A stretch of DNA of 64,000 nucleotides. It comes from Bacteroidales bacterium (GTDB lineage: Bacteria > Bacteroidota > Bacteroidia > Bacteroidales > JAADGE01). The stretch covers positions 44,131 through 108,130 of the forward strand of contig JAKISF010000009.1 of the NCBI GenBank assembly GCA_021648725.1, written 5' to 3'. The notes under the pieces are model-generated. The model was not told where the DNA came from. It worked only from the letters and a program-made list of their open reading frames with translations, and ran no database searches. This document shows, in pieces, positions 56,657-64,000 of the stretch; positions within the stretch are counted from its first letter, which is position 1; each line of letters begins with the position of its first letter. The position numbers and the translations under genes were made by a program.

Positions 56657-56716
56657 AATTAATTTTTTACAGTAACTATAAAAAAAACTATTAATAGAAG
56701 ATAAAATATTACCAAT

Positions 56717-59110
56717 ATGCAAGACCTTACACAAATATACGAAAAACTGGGACTTTTTTATCTCGGAAAAGAAGTAAATCAAGAAACACAAGAACTTACC
56801 GACGATTTATTGTTATATAAAAACAAAAATTTAACAACACATGCTGCATTAATCGGTATGACGGGAAGCGGAAAAACCGGTCTCGGAATCGGAATTATTG
56901 AGGAAGCCATCATGGATAACATTCCTTCAATTATTATTGACCCGAAAGGTGATATGGGAAACTTACTATTAACTTTTCCCGAATTAAAACCGAAAGATTT
57001 TGAACCTTGGGTAGATGCCGGAGCTGCTGAAAGTAAGGAATTAACCGTAAAAGAATTTGCAGCCAAAACAGCTGCAATGTGGGATAAAGGAATTCAATCG
57101 TGGGGGCAAGATAAAAGCCGGATTAAAGCATTGAAAGAAAAAGCTGAATACGTGATTTACACGCCAGGAAGTTCTGCAGGTGTACAATTATCCGTATTAA
57201 GCAGTTTTGATGCTCCTTCGGAAGATTTAATTGACGACCCGGACACCTTTACTTCTGTAATTAATTCAACGGTAAGCAGTTTATTAGCTTTGGTAAAAGT
57301 AAAAGGCGATCCTTTACAAAGCAAAGAATATCTATTGCTTTCCACTATTTTTATACATCTCTGGAAAAAAGGCATAAGTATTACATTAGAAGAATTAATA
57401 GGGTATGTAACAAATCCGCCTTTTGATAAAATTGGTGTATTACCGCTAAAAAGCTTTTATTCTCAAACACAGCGTTTGAATTTAGCAATGAAGTTAAATA
57501 CAGTTTTGGCAAGTCCGAGTTTTTCCGCTTGGACGGAAGGCGAAGCACTTGACATTCAAAGTTTACTTTACACCAAAGAAGGAAAAGCAAAAGTTTCAAT
57601 TTTGTCAATTTCGCATTTGGATGAAAGCCAACGCATGTTTTTTGTTACCTTGTTTTTAAATAAATACATCAGTTGGATGAGGCAACAAAGCGGAACATCT
57701 TCTTTACGTGCTTTATTGTATATGGACGAAATTTTCGGATTCTTTCCGGCAGTTTCAAATCCGCCCTCCAAAAAACCGATGTTAGTTTTACTGAAACAAG
57801 CAAGAGCTTACGGTATCAGTGTAATACTTGCGACACAAAATCCTATTGACTTGGATTATAAAGGCTTATCCAATATTGGTACGTGGTTTGTCGGGCGTTT
57901 GCAAACCAAACAAGATAAAGAACGTGTAATGGACGGTTTGCTGAAAAGTGATGAAGGTTCGCTTGACAAAAAAGAAATTGAAAGTTTATTATCCAACCTT
58001 CAAAGCAGAGTATTCTTATTTAAAAGTGCCCATGAAGATAAATTAAAATTGATGCAAACCCGCTGGGTATTATGCTATTTAAGAGGGCCGCTTTCTAAAA
58101 AAGAAGTTCGAACTTTGATGGCTGATAAAAAGAACTCTGCGGATGTGAAAAAAGAAAAAGAAACTCCGAAAACAAAACCTGAAAACAAAGTTGAAAAATC
58201 ATCCGTAAAAACAGGAAATGTGGTGCAATCTATTGTTTCAAATGACATTCAACAATACTATTCGATGAATACACAAATAGGCGGTAATATTCTTTACAAG
58301 CCTTATCTTCTTACAAAAGGAAAAGTAAAATTTGTTAATGCAACAAGAGGAATTGATATTGAGAAAACAGTTTCCGGAAAGCAATTTTTAGAAAAAACTT
58401 TAACAAGTATCGATTTAGCAAAATCTGTGAAATACGATTTTGATGCTGATTTATTTGATAAAAGACCTGCAGAACAAAGTCGGTTTCATGATTTGCCCGG
58501 TTTTATCGAAGAAATGAAAACGTTCAAATCTGTTAAAAAACTGTTTTCAGATTATATATACAGAACAAAAAAAATAGAATTATATAAATGTACGGCATTA
58601 AAGGTCGAATCGAAACCCGGAGACACTTTAAACAATTTCAAAATTAAAATGATTGATGCAATTCGAGGCAAGAAAGCAAATGCTGTTGAAAAATTACGCT
58701 CAAAATTCAGCACAAGAGGAGACAAATTGCAAGCAAAATACGGAAAGCTAAAGATAAAATTGCATAAAGAGCAATCAGATGTTTATGCAAAACAAACCGA
58801 CAGTGCCATGAATTTTGGGATGGCTGTTCTCGGTTCTTTTTTAGGTTCAAGTACAAAACGAAAAACAAACAGAGCAATCAGCAGTGCTTCAAAAGTATCC
58901 AAAGAAAGAGCAGATGTTCGAAGAGTTGAAAAAGAAATTATGCAAGTTCAAAGAGATATGCAAGAATTGAAAAGCGATTTAAGAAGAGAAATTGATTTAA
59001 TTGAAAAAAAGTTTGCATTTGAAAATTACAAAATCAATACTTTTCATATTAAACCGAGAAAAGCAGATATATATGACATAAAAGTTGCATTGCTCTGGGA
59101 GGCTGAATAA
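56717..59110 (+). CDS. HerA/DUF87-type ATPase
   Basis: This 797-residue protein has an ATPase core of the HerA/FtsK superfamily with Walker A GMTGSGKTG (residues 48-56), Walker B LLYMDEIFGFF (~332) and sensor ATQNPIDLDYKG. A Lys-rich linker (~470-500) is followed by a C-terminal domain that ends in a long charged coiled coil (KERADVRRVEKEIMQVQ...). HerA-type ATPases move DNA, in repair together with NurA or in plasmid and defence systems. No NurA gene is adjacent. The 346-residue gene before it may be a partner. Confidence 0.85.
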   Translation: MQDLTQIYEKLGLFYLGKEVNQETQELTDDLLLYKNKNLTTHAALIGMTGSGKTGLGIGIIEEAIMDNIPSIIIDPKGDMGNLLLTFPELKPKDFEPWVDAGAAESKELTVKEFAAKTAAMWDKGIQSWGQDKSRIKALKEKAEYVIYTPGSSAGVQLSVLSSFDAPSEDLIDDPDTFTSVINSTVSSLLALVKVKGDPLQSKEYLLLSTIFIHLWKKGISITLEELIGYVTNPPFDKIGVLPLKSFYSQTQRLNLAMKLNTVLASPSFSAWTEGEALDIQSLLYTKEGKAKVSILSISHLDESQRMFFVTLFLNKYISWMRQQSGTSSLRALLYMDEIFGFFPAVSNPPSKKPMLVLLKQARAYGISVILATQNPIDLDYKGLSNIGTWFVGRLQTKQDKERVMDGLLKSDEGSLDKKEIESLLSNLQSRVFLFKSAHEDKLKLMQTRWVLCYLRGPLSKKEVRTLMADKKNSADVKKEKETPKTKPENKVEKSSVKTGNVVQSIVSNDIQQYYSMNTQIGGNILYKPYLLTKGKVKFVNATRGIDIEKTVSGKQFLEKTLTSIDLAKSVKYDFDADLFDKRPAEQSRFHDLPGFIEEMKTFKSVKKLFSDYIYRTKKIELYKCTALKVESKPGDTLNNFKIKMIDAIRGKKANAVEKLRSKFSTRGDKLQAKYGKLKIKLHKEQSDVYAKQTDSAMNFGMAVLGSFLGSSTKRKTNRAISSASKVSKERADVRRVEKEIMQVQRDMQELKSDLRREIDLIEKKFAFENYKINTFHIKPRKADIYDIKVALLWEAE

Positions 59111-59137
59111 AAATAAATATCGTGACAAGAAGTATTT

Positions 59138-59557
59138 TTATTTCTTCAAAAAATCCTTTTTAAATTCATCCAACAAATTCAAAGCATTATTCTCTTTAAG
59201 CTTTGCTTTTATGACTTTACTTTTCTTAACAAGTGATAATGAAAGTTCTGCAGTAAATTTAATACTGTTCATCTCATCCATTTCCTCTTGAGTAAAGCGA
59301 CTTTTAAAATCGTCTTCAATCGGCTGAACAATGCAAACACATTTTAACGAATCATTTCTTTCTGATAAGTTCTCGCAATATTTATTATGCAAATCATCTA
59401 TTGAGTTAATACCGTTTAAAAATAGGAATGCATAAATCCCTAAACCCACAACCAGAACAGTAATTAATACAAATTTTATAACTTTTTTAGCAAATTTTAT
59501 TATTAAAATAAGCAATACAACAGCAACAACTGCAATAATAATCTGATTCGTATCCAT
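59138..59557 (-). CDS. Small membrane protein, unknown function
   Basis: This 139-residue protein has two N-terminal membrane helices (IIIAVVAVVLLILIIKF and FVLITVLVVGLGIYAFLFL) and a charged C-terminal half with two conserved-looking cysteines (KYCENLS, KCVCIV) facing one side of the membrane. No family is recognised. It converges with the HerA-like gene and diverges from the pseudouridine synthase. Confidence 0.6.
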   Translation of the reverse strand: MDTNQIIIAVVAVVLLILIIKFAKKVIKFVLITVLVVGLGIYAFLFLNGINSIDDLHNKYCENLSERNDSLKCVCIVQPIEDDFKSRFTQEEMDEMNSIKFTAELSLSLVKKSKVIKAKLKENNALNLLDEFKKDFLKK

Positions 59558-59627
59558 AATATAAATTTTAATTTATCGTAAAATTAACAATAATTGTCTT
59601 TATTTTACCGAATTAATAAAAAATCTG

Positions 59628-60572
59628 ATGGCATATAACAAAAAAAATACAACCGATAAACGGGATAATAAAAGAAGTAACGATAAAAAAAGTTTCGATA
59701 AACCTTATAAAAAGAAAGACTATAAAAGAAGTTCAGAGGCTTCTTCCGAAGACAAACATAAGAAGAGAGATTTTAAGAAACCTTACGATAAGAATTTCAA
59801 GAAGAAAGATTATAAAAAGAAAGACGAAATTAAAACGGACGAAATTCCTGTTGTTACAGAAAAACGTTTAAATAAATACATTGCAAATGCCGGGATTTGT
59901 TCCAGGCGAGAAGCTGATAAGTTGATTGAAGAAGGACATGTAACAATTAATAATAAGAAAGTTACAGAAATGGGCTTTAAAGTCGGCAGGAAAGATAAAG
60001 TAAAGGTAAAAGGCAAGTTGATTCATGCTGAAAAATCAGTTTATATTTTATTGAATAAGCCGAAAGGTGTATTAACAACCGATTCAGATAACAAAGGACG
60101 AAAAACCGTATTAGACTTTTTTAAAGGAAAGCTTAGTGAACGTATATATCCGATAGGGCGTTTAGATAAAGATACAACAGGTGTTTTATTATTGACAAAT
60201 GACGGAGACTTAACGAAGAAATTGGCACAACCTAAAAAGAAAAAAAAGAAAATTTATCATGTTTTCCTGGATAAAGATATTCAAAAAGAAGATATGGAGA
60301 AAATTATTGCCGGAGCAGAATTGGAAGACGGTTTCATGAAGTTCGGCTCAATTGAATTTCCGAATCCCGAACACAGAAACGAAGTCGGTATTGATATGCA
60401 TTCAGGCAAGAACAGAATAATCAGAAGAATGTTTGCACATTTCGGATTTGAAGTTATTAAATTAGACCGTGTATATTTTGAGGGTTTAACAAAGAAAGAT
60501 GTAAAACGAGGAAAGTGGCGTCATTTAACAGAACGGGAAGTTTCAAACCTAAAAAGAGGAACCTACGAATAG
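59628..60572 (+). CDS. RsuA/RluB-family 23S/16S rRNA pseudouridine synthase
   Basis: This 314-residue enzyme isomerises uridine in rRNA. A ~75-residue very basic N-terminal extension (Lys/Arg/Asp/Ser-rich) is typical of Bacteroidota. The S4 RNA-binding domain follows (RLNKYIANAGICSRREADKLI). The catalytic domain has LNKPKGVLTT, the aspartate motif GRLDKDTTGVLLLTNDGDL and the C-terminal GKNRIIRRMFAHFGFEV. Whether it acts like RluB or RluF/RsuA cannot be told from sequence here. Confidence 0.94.
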   Translation: MAYNKKNTTDKRDNKRSNDKKSFDKPYKKKDYKRSSEASSEDKHKKRDFKKPYDKNFKKKDYKKKDEIKTDEIPVVTEKRLNKYIANAGICSRREADKLIEEGHVTINNKKVTEMGFKVGRKDKVKVKGKLIHAEKSVYILLNKPKGVLTTDSDNKGRKTVLDFFKGKLSERIYPIGRLDKDTTGVLLLTNDGDLTKKLAQPKKKKKKIYHVFLDKDIQKEDMEKIIAGAELEDGFMKFGSIEFPNPEHRNEVGIDMHSGKNRIIRRMFAHFGFEVIKLDRVYFEGLTKKDVKRGKWRHLTEREVSNLKRGTYE

Positions 60573-60620
60573 TTTGGGACAGTATTTGTATATTCATCTT
60601 TAAAAATAAAACTGATAACA

Positions 60621-61244
60621 ATGAAGAGATTACTTTTAATTTTGATTTTAGTAATTCCGATAAAAATGTTCGGACAATTACTTTATTATCCAATTACGGA
60701 GGCCAACATTAATGATAAACATAAGTTTTATCTTGAGGATAATCGTGAAACTATATGGAAGATTAAAATGAAAAAAAATGTTGTGCATTTTATTAAAGAT
60801 TTACCTTATAATGAAATAAAATCATTTACATACATAGAAAAACGAGTTACCCCCAAAGAATATTTAATAACCGAAGATTATATTTATTTCCCGAACGATA
60901 AAAGCTTGTTGATTCTTGATAAAAAAGGAAAATTGGTAACAAACTTGGTAGAACCTCGCGTACAATTATTTGACAGTACGGAATACGGAGAATTTTCCAT
61001 AACAACTCCCGGAGGAAAGTGCAAAGGAAACCCCGGCAAAGGATATTTTATGGAGTTTTGCGGTGATTTTTTATTTTACATTACCGGAAAAAAAGTAATT
61101 TGTATGGACAGAAATAATTTTGAAATTATTCAAGAATACAATTTCAGCGATTTCAGAAATATTGCAAAAATCCCGAATTATAAATATATTTTTGAAGCCG
61201 TTGAATTTAAACTCGAAATTCAAGGCAAAGATTTGGTTGAATAA
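60621..61244 (+). CDS. Secreted protein of unknown function
   Basis: This 207-residue protein has a signal peptide (MKRLLLILILVIPIKMFGQ) and a beta-rich body without recognisable motif. Segments such as TTPGGKCKGNPGKGYF carry two glycine-rich turns. It is 48 bases after the pseudouridine synthase on the same strand. The frame is long and codon use matches neighbours, so it is likely real. Confidence 0.65.
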   Translation: MKRLLLILILVIPIKMFGQLLYYPITEANINDKHKFYLEDNRETIWKIKMKKNVVHFIKDLPYNEIKSFTYIEKRVTPKEYLITEDYIYFPNDKSLLILDKKGKLVTNLVEPRVQLFDSTEYGEFSITTPGGKCKGNPGKGYFMEFCGDFLFYITGKKVICMDRNNFEIIQEYNFSDFRNIAKIPNYKYIFEAVEFKLEIQGKDLVE

Positions 61245-61298
61245 TTTTTAGAAGAATCTAGATTTTCTTATCTTTATTGCAAGAAATTATAAAAACTT

Positions 61299-63206
61299 TT
61301 GAGCACCTATAAACAAATATTAACCAAATATTGGGGTTTTTCAGAGTTTCGACCTTTGCAGGAAGATATTATAAAATCTGTTGCCGATGAGCAAAAGGAT
61401 GTGCTCGGATTATTGCCGACCGGTGGGGGAAAATCAATTATTTTTCAAGTTCCCGCAATGGCAAAAAAGGGTTTTTGCTTGGTTGTAACACCGCTTATTG
61501 CTTTAATGAAAGACCAAGTTGAAAATTTAAACCGGCGTGGGATTAAAGCTGCCGCTGTTTACTCCGGAATGTCAAAAGATGAGATAGATATTACCTTAAA
61601 TAATGCTGTTTTCGGAGCTTATAAATTTTTATACTTATCTCCCGAGAGGCTATCTACTCGTCTGTTCCTTACCCGATTACCCGACATGAATATCAACTAT
61701 ATTGCTGTTGATGAAGCTCATTGTATTTCTCAATGGGGTTACGATTTCAGACCTTCATATTTGAATATTGCTAAAATAAGAGAAATTGTTCCCGACGTTC
61801 CGTTCATTGCATTAACCGCAACGGCTACTCCGGAAGTTGCAAAAGACATTCAAGATAAACTTCAATTTAAAGAACATAATTTATTTCAAAAAAGTTTTGA
61901 GAGAAAGAACTTAATTTATGTTGTTCGAAAAGTTGAAGACAAATTAAAGTATTTATTAAAGATTCTTATTCGGCAAAAAGGAAGCGGGATTGTTTATGTA
62001 AGAAGCAGAAAAAAAACCTATGAAATTGCAAAATATCTTGTTCAAAAAGGAATCAATGCCGATTATTTTCATGCAGGACTTGATTCGAAATTAAAAGACT
62101 CAAAACAAAGACGCTGGAAAAATAATGAAATTAGAATTATCGTAGCAACCAATGCCTTCGGAATGGGAATTGATAAGCCCGATGTACGTTCGGTTATTCA
62201 TTATGATTTGCCCGATTCGCCCGAAGCCTACTTTCAAGAAGCAGGAAGAGGCGGACGAGACGAAAAAACGTCTTATGCTGTTTTATTGTATCAAACCGCC
62301 GATAAATTAAACCTTGAAAAAAGAATTAAATCAACTTTTCCGGAAATAAAAGAAATTAAACAAATATATAATTCACTGTGCAATTACTATGAAATTCCGA
62401 CAGGTGAGGGCAGAAACTTAATTCGACCGTTCAGCATACGAGATTTTGTGAGTAAATTCAAATTGCCGATTCATACGGTATTAAGCAGTTTAAAAATACT
62501 GAAACTCGAAGGATATATTGACATGACAGAAGATGATTTCACACCTTCAAAAGTGTTTTTTACAATCGGCAGAGATGATTTGTATAAATATCAAGTTGCA
62601 AATAAACAATTTGACAGTTTTATAAAATTGTTGTTACGATTATATACAGGTTTGTTTTCAAATTTTACTGCAATTGATGAAGAATATTTAGCAAAAAAGG
62701 CAAATACAAAACAAGATGTAATTTATTCTTACTTGGAGAAGCTTCATCAACAGGGAATTATAAAATACATTCCGCAAAGAAAAACTCCTTTTATTATTTT
62801 CACTTCGGAGCGTTTAGACAAAAAAAACATATTAATTTCAAAAGAAAATTACAAAGAACGTAAAAACAGATATCTAAAGCGAGCAAATGCAGTGTTGCAT
62901 TATGCTGAAAGCACCGCAAAATGCAGAAGCCAAACATTGTTGACATATTTCGGTGAGAAAAATCCATACCGTTGCGGAGAATGTGATGTTTGCAGAAGAC
63001 GGAATCAATTGAATTTAAGCACCTACGAATTTGACTTAATAAATAAAGAAGCCAAAGAAATTTTAAAAGAAAAACCCGTAAAAGTTGATGAGCTTGTTGA
63101 CAAAATAAAATTTGATGAAAAAAAAGTTATTAAAGTAATTCGCTGGTTAATAGACAACAGTAAAATTGAATATACAATTGATAAACGGTTGGTTTGGGCG
63201 AAATAA
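61299..63206 (+). CDS. recQ: ATP-dependent DNA helicase RecQ
   Basis: This 635-residue RecQ has motif 0 (GFSEFRPLQ), motif I LPTGGGKSIIFQ, motif II VDEAHCISQWG, the aromatic-rich loop, motif III TATATPEV, and motif VI EAGRGGRDE. The RecQ-C zinc domain has four Cys (CRSQTLLTYFGE, CGECDVCRR). The C-terminal ~50 residues contain a winged-helix-like end and no HRDC domain. It starts with TTG at 61299: an in-frame stop lies at 61290-61292 and no ATG is available before motif I. Confidence 0.95.
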   Translation: MSTYKQILTKYWGFSEFRPLQEDIIKSVADEQKDVLGLLPTGGGKSIIFQVPAMAKKGFCLVVTPLIALMKDQVENLNRRGIKAAAVYSGMSKDEIDITLNNAVFGAYKFLYLSPERLSTRLFLTRLPDMNINYIAVDEAHCISQWGYDFRPSYLNIAKIREIVPDVPFIALTATATPEVAKDIQDKLQFKEHNLFQKSFERKNLIYVVRKVEDKLKYLLKILIRQKGSGIVYVRSRKKTYEIAKYLVQKGINADYFHAGLDSKLKDSKQRRWKNNEIRIIVATNAFGMGIDKPDVRSVIHYDLPDSPEAYFQEAGRGGRDEKTSYAVLLYQTADKLNLEKRIKSTFPEIKEIKQIYNSLCNYYEIPTGEGRNLIRPFSIRDFVSKFKLPIHTVLSSLKILKLEGYIDMTEDDFTPSKVFFTIGRDDLYKYQVANKQFDSFIKLLLRLYTGLFSNFTAIDEEYLAKKANTKQDVIYSYLEKLHQQGIIKYIPQRKTPFIIFTSERLDKKNILISKENYKERKNRYLKRANAVLHYAESTAKCRSQTLLTYFGEKNPYRCGECDVCRRRNQLNLSTYEFDLINKEAKEILKEKPVKVDELVDKIKFDEKKVIKVIRWLIDNSKIEYTIDKRLVWAK

Positions 63207-63299
63207 AAAAGCTGACAAATTTTCAAAACGGGACAGGTCTAAGACGCGAACAGATGTAACACACTTATATACAGTTTAGTTATGTGTGTTTTGTTATAA

Positions 63300-63422
63300 T
63301 ATTTATATCAAATAAATATTCTGAACTGGGCAAGAGGGGATATAGAACCTGTTATTACAGGACCTCCTGCAAATTTATCTCCTGTAAAGCTAAATATAGA
63401 TGCTTATTTGAACGATTTTTAA
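63300..63422 (+). pseudogene. Possible C-terminal gene remnant
   Basis: Between recQ and the next gene an open frame reads ILNWARGDIEPVITGPPAN and continues to a TAA at 63420. It looks coding (proline and glycine rich with normal amino acid balance) but has no start and is preceded by a stop in frame. I do not recognise the protein. It may be a leftover of a lost gene or chance. Confidence 0.3.
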
Positions 63423-63434
63423 ACACAAATGTCA

Positions 63435-63887
63435 ATGAATAAAATATTAATAATAAGTTTTTTTACTCTTTTGCTTTCATATTCTTTTGCTCAAAATAAT
63501 ATAAAAGACAATAGCAATAATATAATTATATCTGGTACGGTTACATCTATTTCACTTATTGATGGTTCTTGTTACTATTATTGCAAATTGAAAAATATTT
63601 CCGTAATATATGGGAGTTATATAGAAGATACAGTTACAGTTAAAATAAACCCATGTGCTACAACATTATGGAGATTAAAGGAGAATGAACAAGTTATTTT
63701 AAGTGCACAATTCATAAAGAATATATATGAAATAAATACAGAATATTATGATTTCAGTCCATTTTATTCTGTTTTAAAACTAAACAACTCAGCTCTAAAA
63801 CTGTATAATGAGAAAGATTTCAATTCTTTAATAAAATCTTATACAAATTATTTTAAAAAAACAAGAATCTTAATTCTACTTTACTAA
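63435..63887 (+). CDS. Small secreted protein, unknown function
   Basis: This ~150-residue protein has a signal peptide (MNKILIISFFTLLLSYSFAQ) followed by a beta-rich body with four cysteines (GSCYYYCKL, INPCATTLW). Its style is that of an OB- or Ig-like domain, but no family is recognised. ATG at 63435 is chosen because it places the signal peptide at the start; the ATG two codons earlier is also possible. Confidence 0.55.
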   Translation: MNKILIISFFTLLLSYSFAQNNIKDNSNNIIISGTVTSISLIDGSCYYYCKLKNISVIYGSYIEDTVTVKINPCATTLWRLKENEQVILSAQFIKNIYEINTEYYDFSPFYSVLKLNNSALKLYNEKDFNSLIKSYTNYFKKTRILILLY

Positions 63888-64000
63888 GTTAAAATTTCCT
63901 GTTTTTCAGCTTGTTTCCTGTAATTTAGGTCAATATCGTATTTTCTTTTCTTGTGTCTTTTTTCCATTTGTTCAAGTCTAATTTCGACATCTTTTTTTGT
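63884..64000 (-). CDS. C-terminal fragment of an unknown charged protein, cut by window
   Basis: The minus strand is open from the window end to a stop at 63886-63884 for 38 codons. It encodes a highly charged helical tail (VEIRLEQMEKRHKKRKYDID...). Its stop overlaps that of the convergent secreted protein gene by four bases. No function is assigned. Confidence 0.4.
   Translation of the reverse strand, partial: TKKDVEIRLEQMEKRHKKRKYDIDLNYRKQAEKQEILT

Noticed and set aside
59107..59143. AATAAAAATA...TATTTTTATT hairpin as a terminator of the HerA-like gene
   Set aside because: The stem has only A-T pairs and there is no following T-run; it may be chance in AT-rich DNA.

Overview
This AT-rich window looks like chromosomal DNA of a Bacteroidota (Bacteroidetes) bacterium. 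The lineage call rests on gene content: a DUF5103-type plug protein of the type IX secretion system, a Bacteroidota-style TlpA-like thioredoxin protein, lipoproteins with short LxxC signals, large secreted proteins, and -7 boxes of the TAnnTTTG type in front of many genes. One complete TTTG-N18-TAACTTTG promoter is present at 14417-14446. The aldehyde:ferredoxin oxidoreductase suggests an anaerobic or microaerobic lifestyle. No tRNA, rRNA, CRISPR array or intact insertion sequence was seen.

Layout. 1-13074: housekeeping and envelope genes, namely a MoxR ATPase cut by the window edge, a YqaE/Pmp3-like protein, guaA, a secreted EEP-family phosphatase/nuclease, a 1556-residue secreted protein of unknown function, a YhcC-like radical SAM protein, a thioredoxin-fold envelope protein and trkA. 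13071-23436: a sulfur locus with sulfate adenylyltransferase (cysD, cysN), an APS-type reductase (cysH), cysQ, an SLC13-type permease, a short-chain dehydrogenase, a tandem VOC protein, a zinc-ribbon threonine-synthase/cysteate-synthase-like enzyme and a divergent alpha-oxoamine synthase. Sulfate can be carried to sulfite here, but no sulfite reductase is present. Together with the last two enzymes this fits synthesis of cysteate and then a capnine-type sulfonolipid. 23490-31145: the T9SS plug protein, an unknown gene, then an operon of a SPOR-repeat protein, ClpS and two flotillin (FloA)-like proteins with expanded 32-residue repeats. 31201-39102: an outer-membrane beta-barrel, a kelch lipoprotein, grpE-dnaJ, a small SPOR paralogue and an M1 aminopeptidase. 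39200-44746: a large alpha-2-macroglobulin with an intact thioester motif.

44747-46553 is an accessory scar. It holds a broken ParD-ParE toxin-antitoxin pair, two copies of a hairpin-bearing direct repeat flanking a retropepsin-like gene, and a short segment resembling the end of a group II intron. 46554-64000: DEAD-box helicase, ppnP, a solitary type IIG restriction-modification enzyme, aldehyde:ferredoxin oxidoreductase divergent from a small ThiF-ThiS pair (plausibly tungstopterin related), an unknown gene next to a HerA-like ATPase, an RsuA/RluB-type pseudouridine synthase, recQ and several small secreted or unknown genes.

The most interesting reads are the sulfonolipid locus, the repeat-expanded flotillins in an operon with ClpS and SPOR proteins, and the accessory scar around 45 kb. 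All functional assignments come from motifs and remembered family features; no database search was run.
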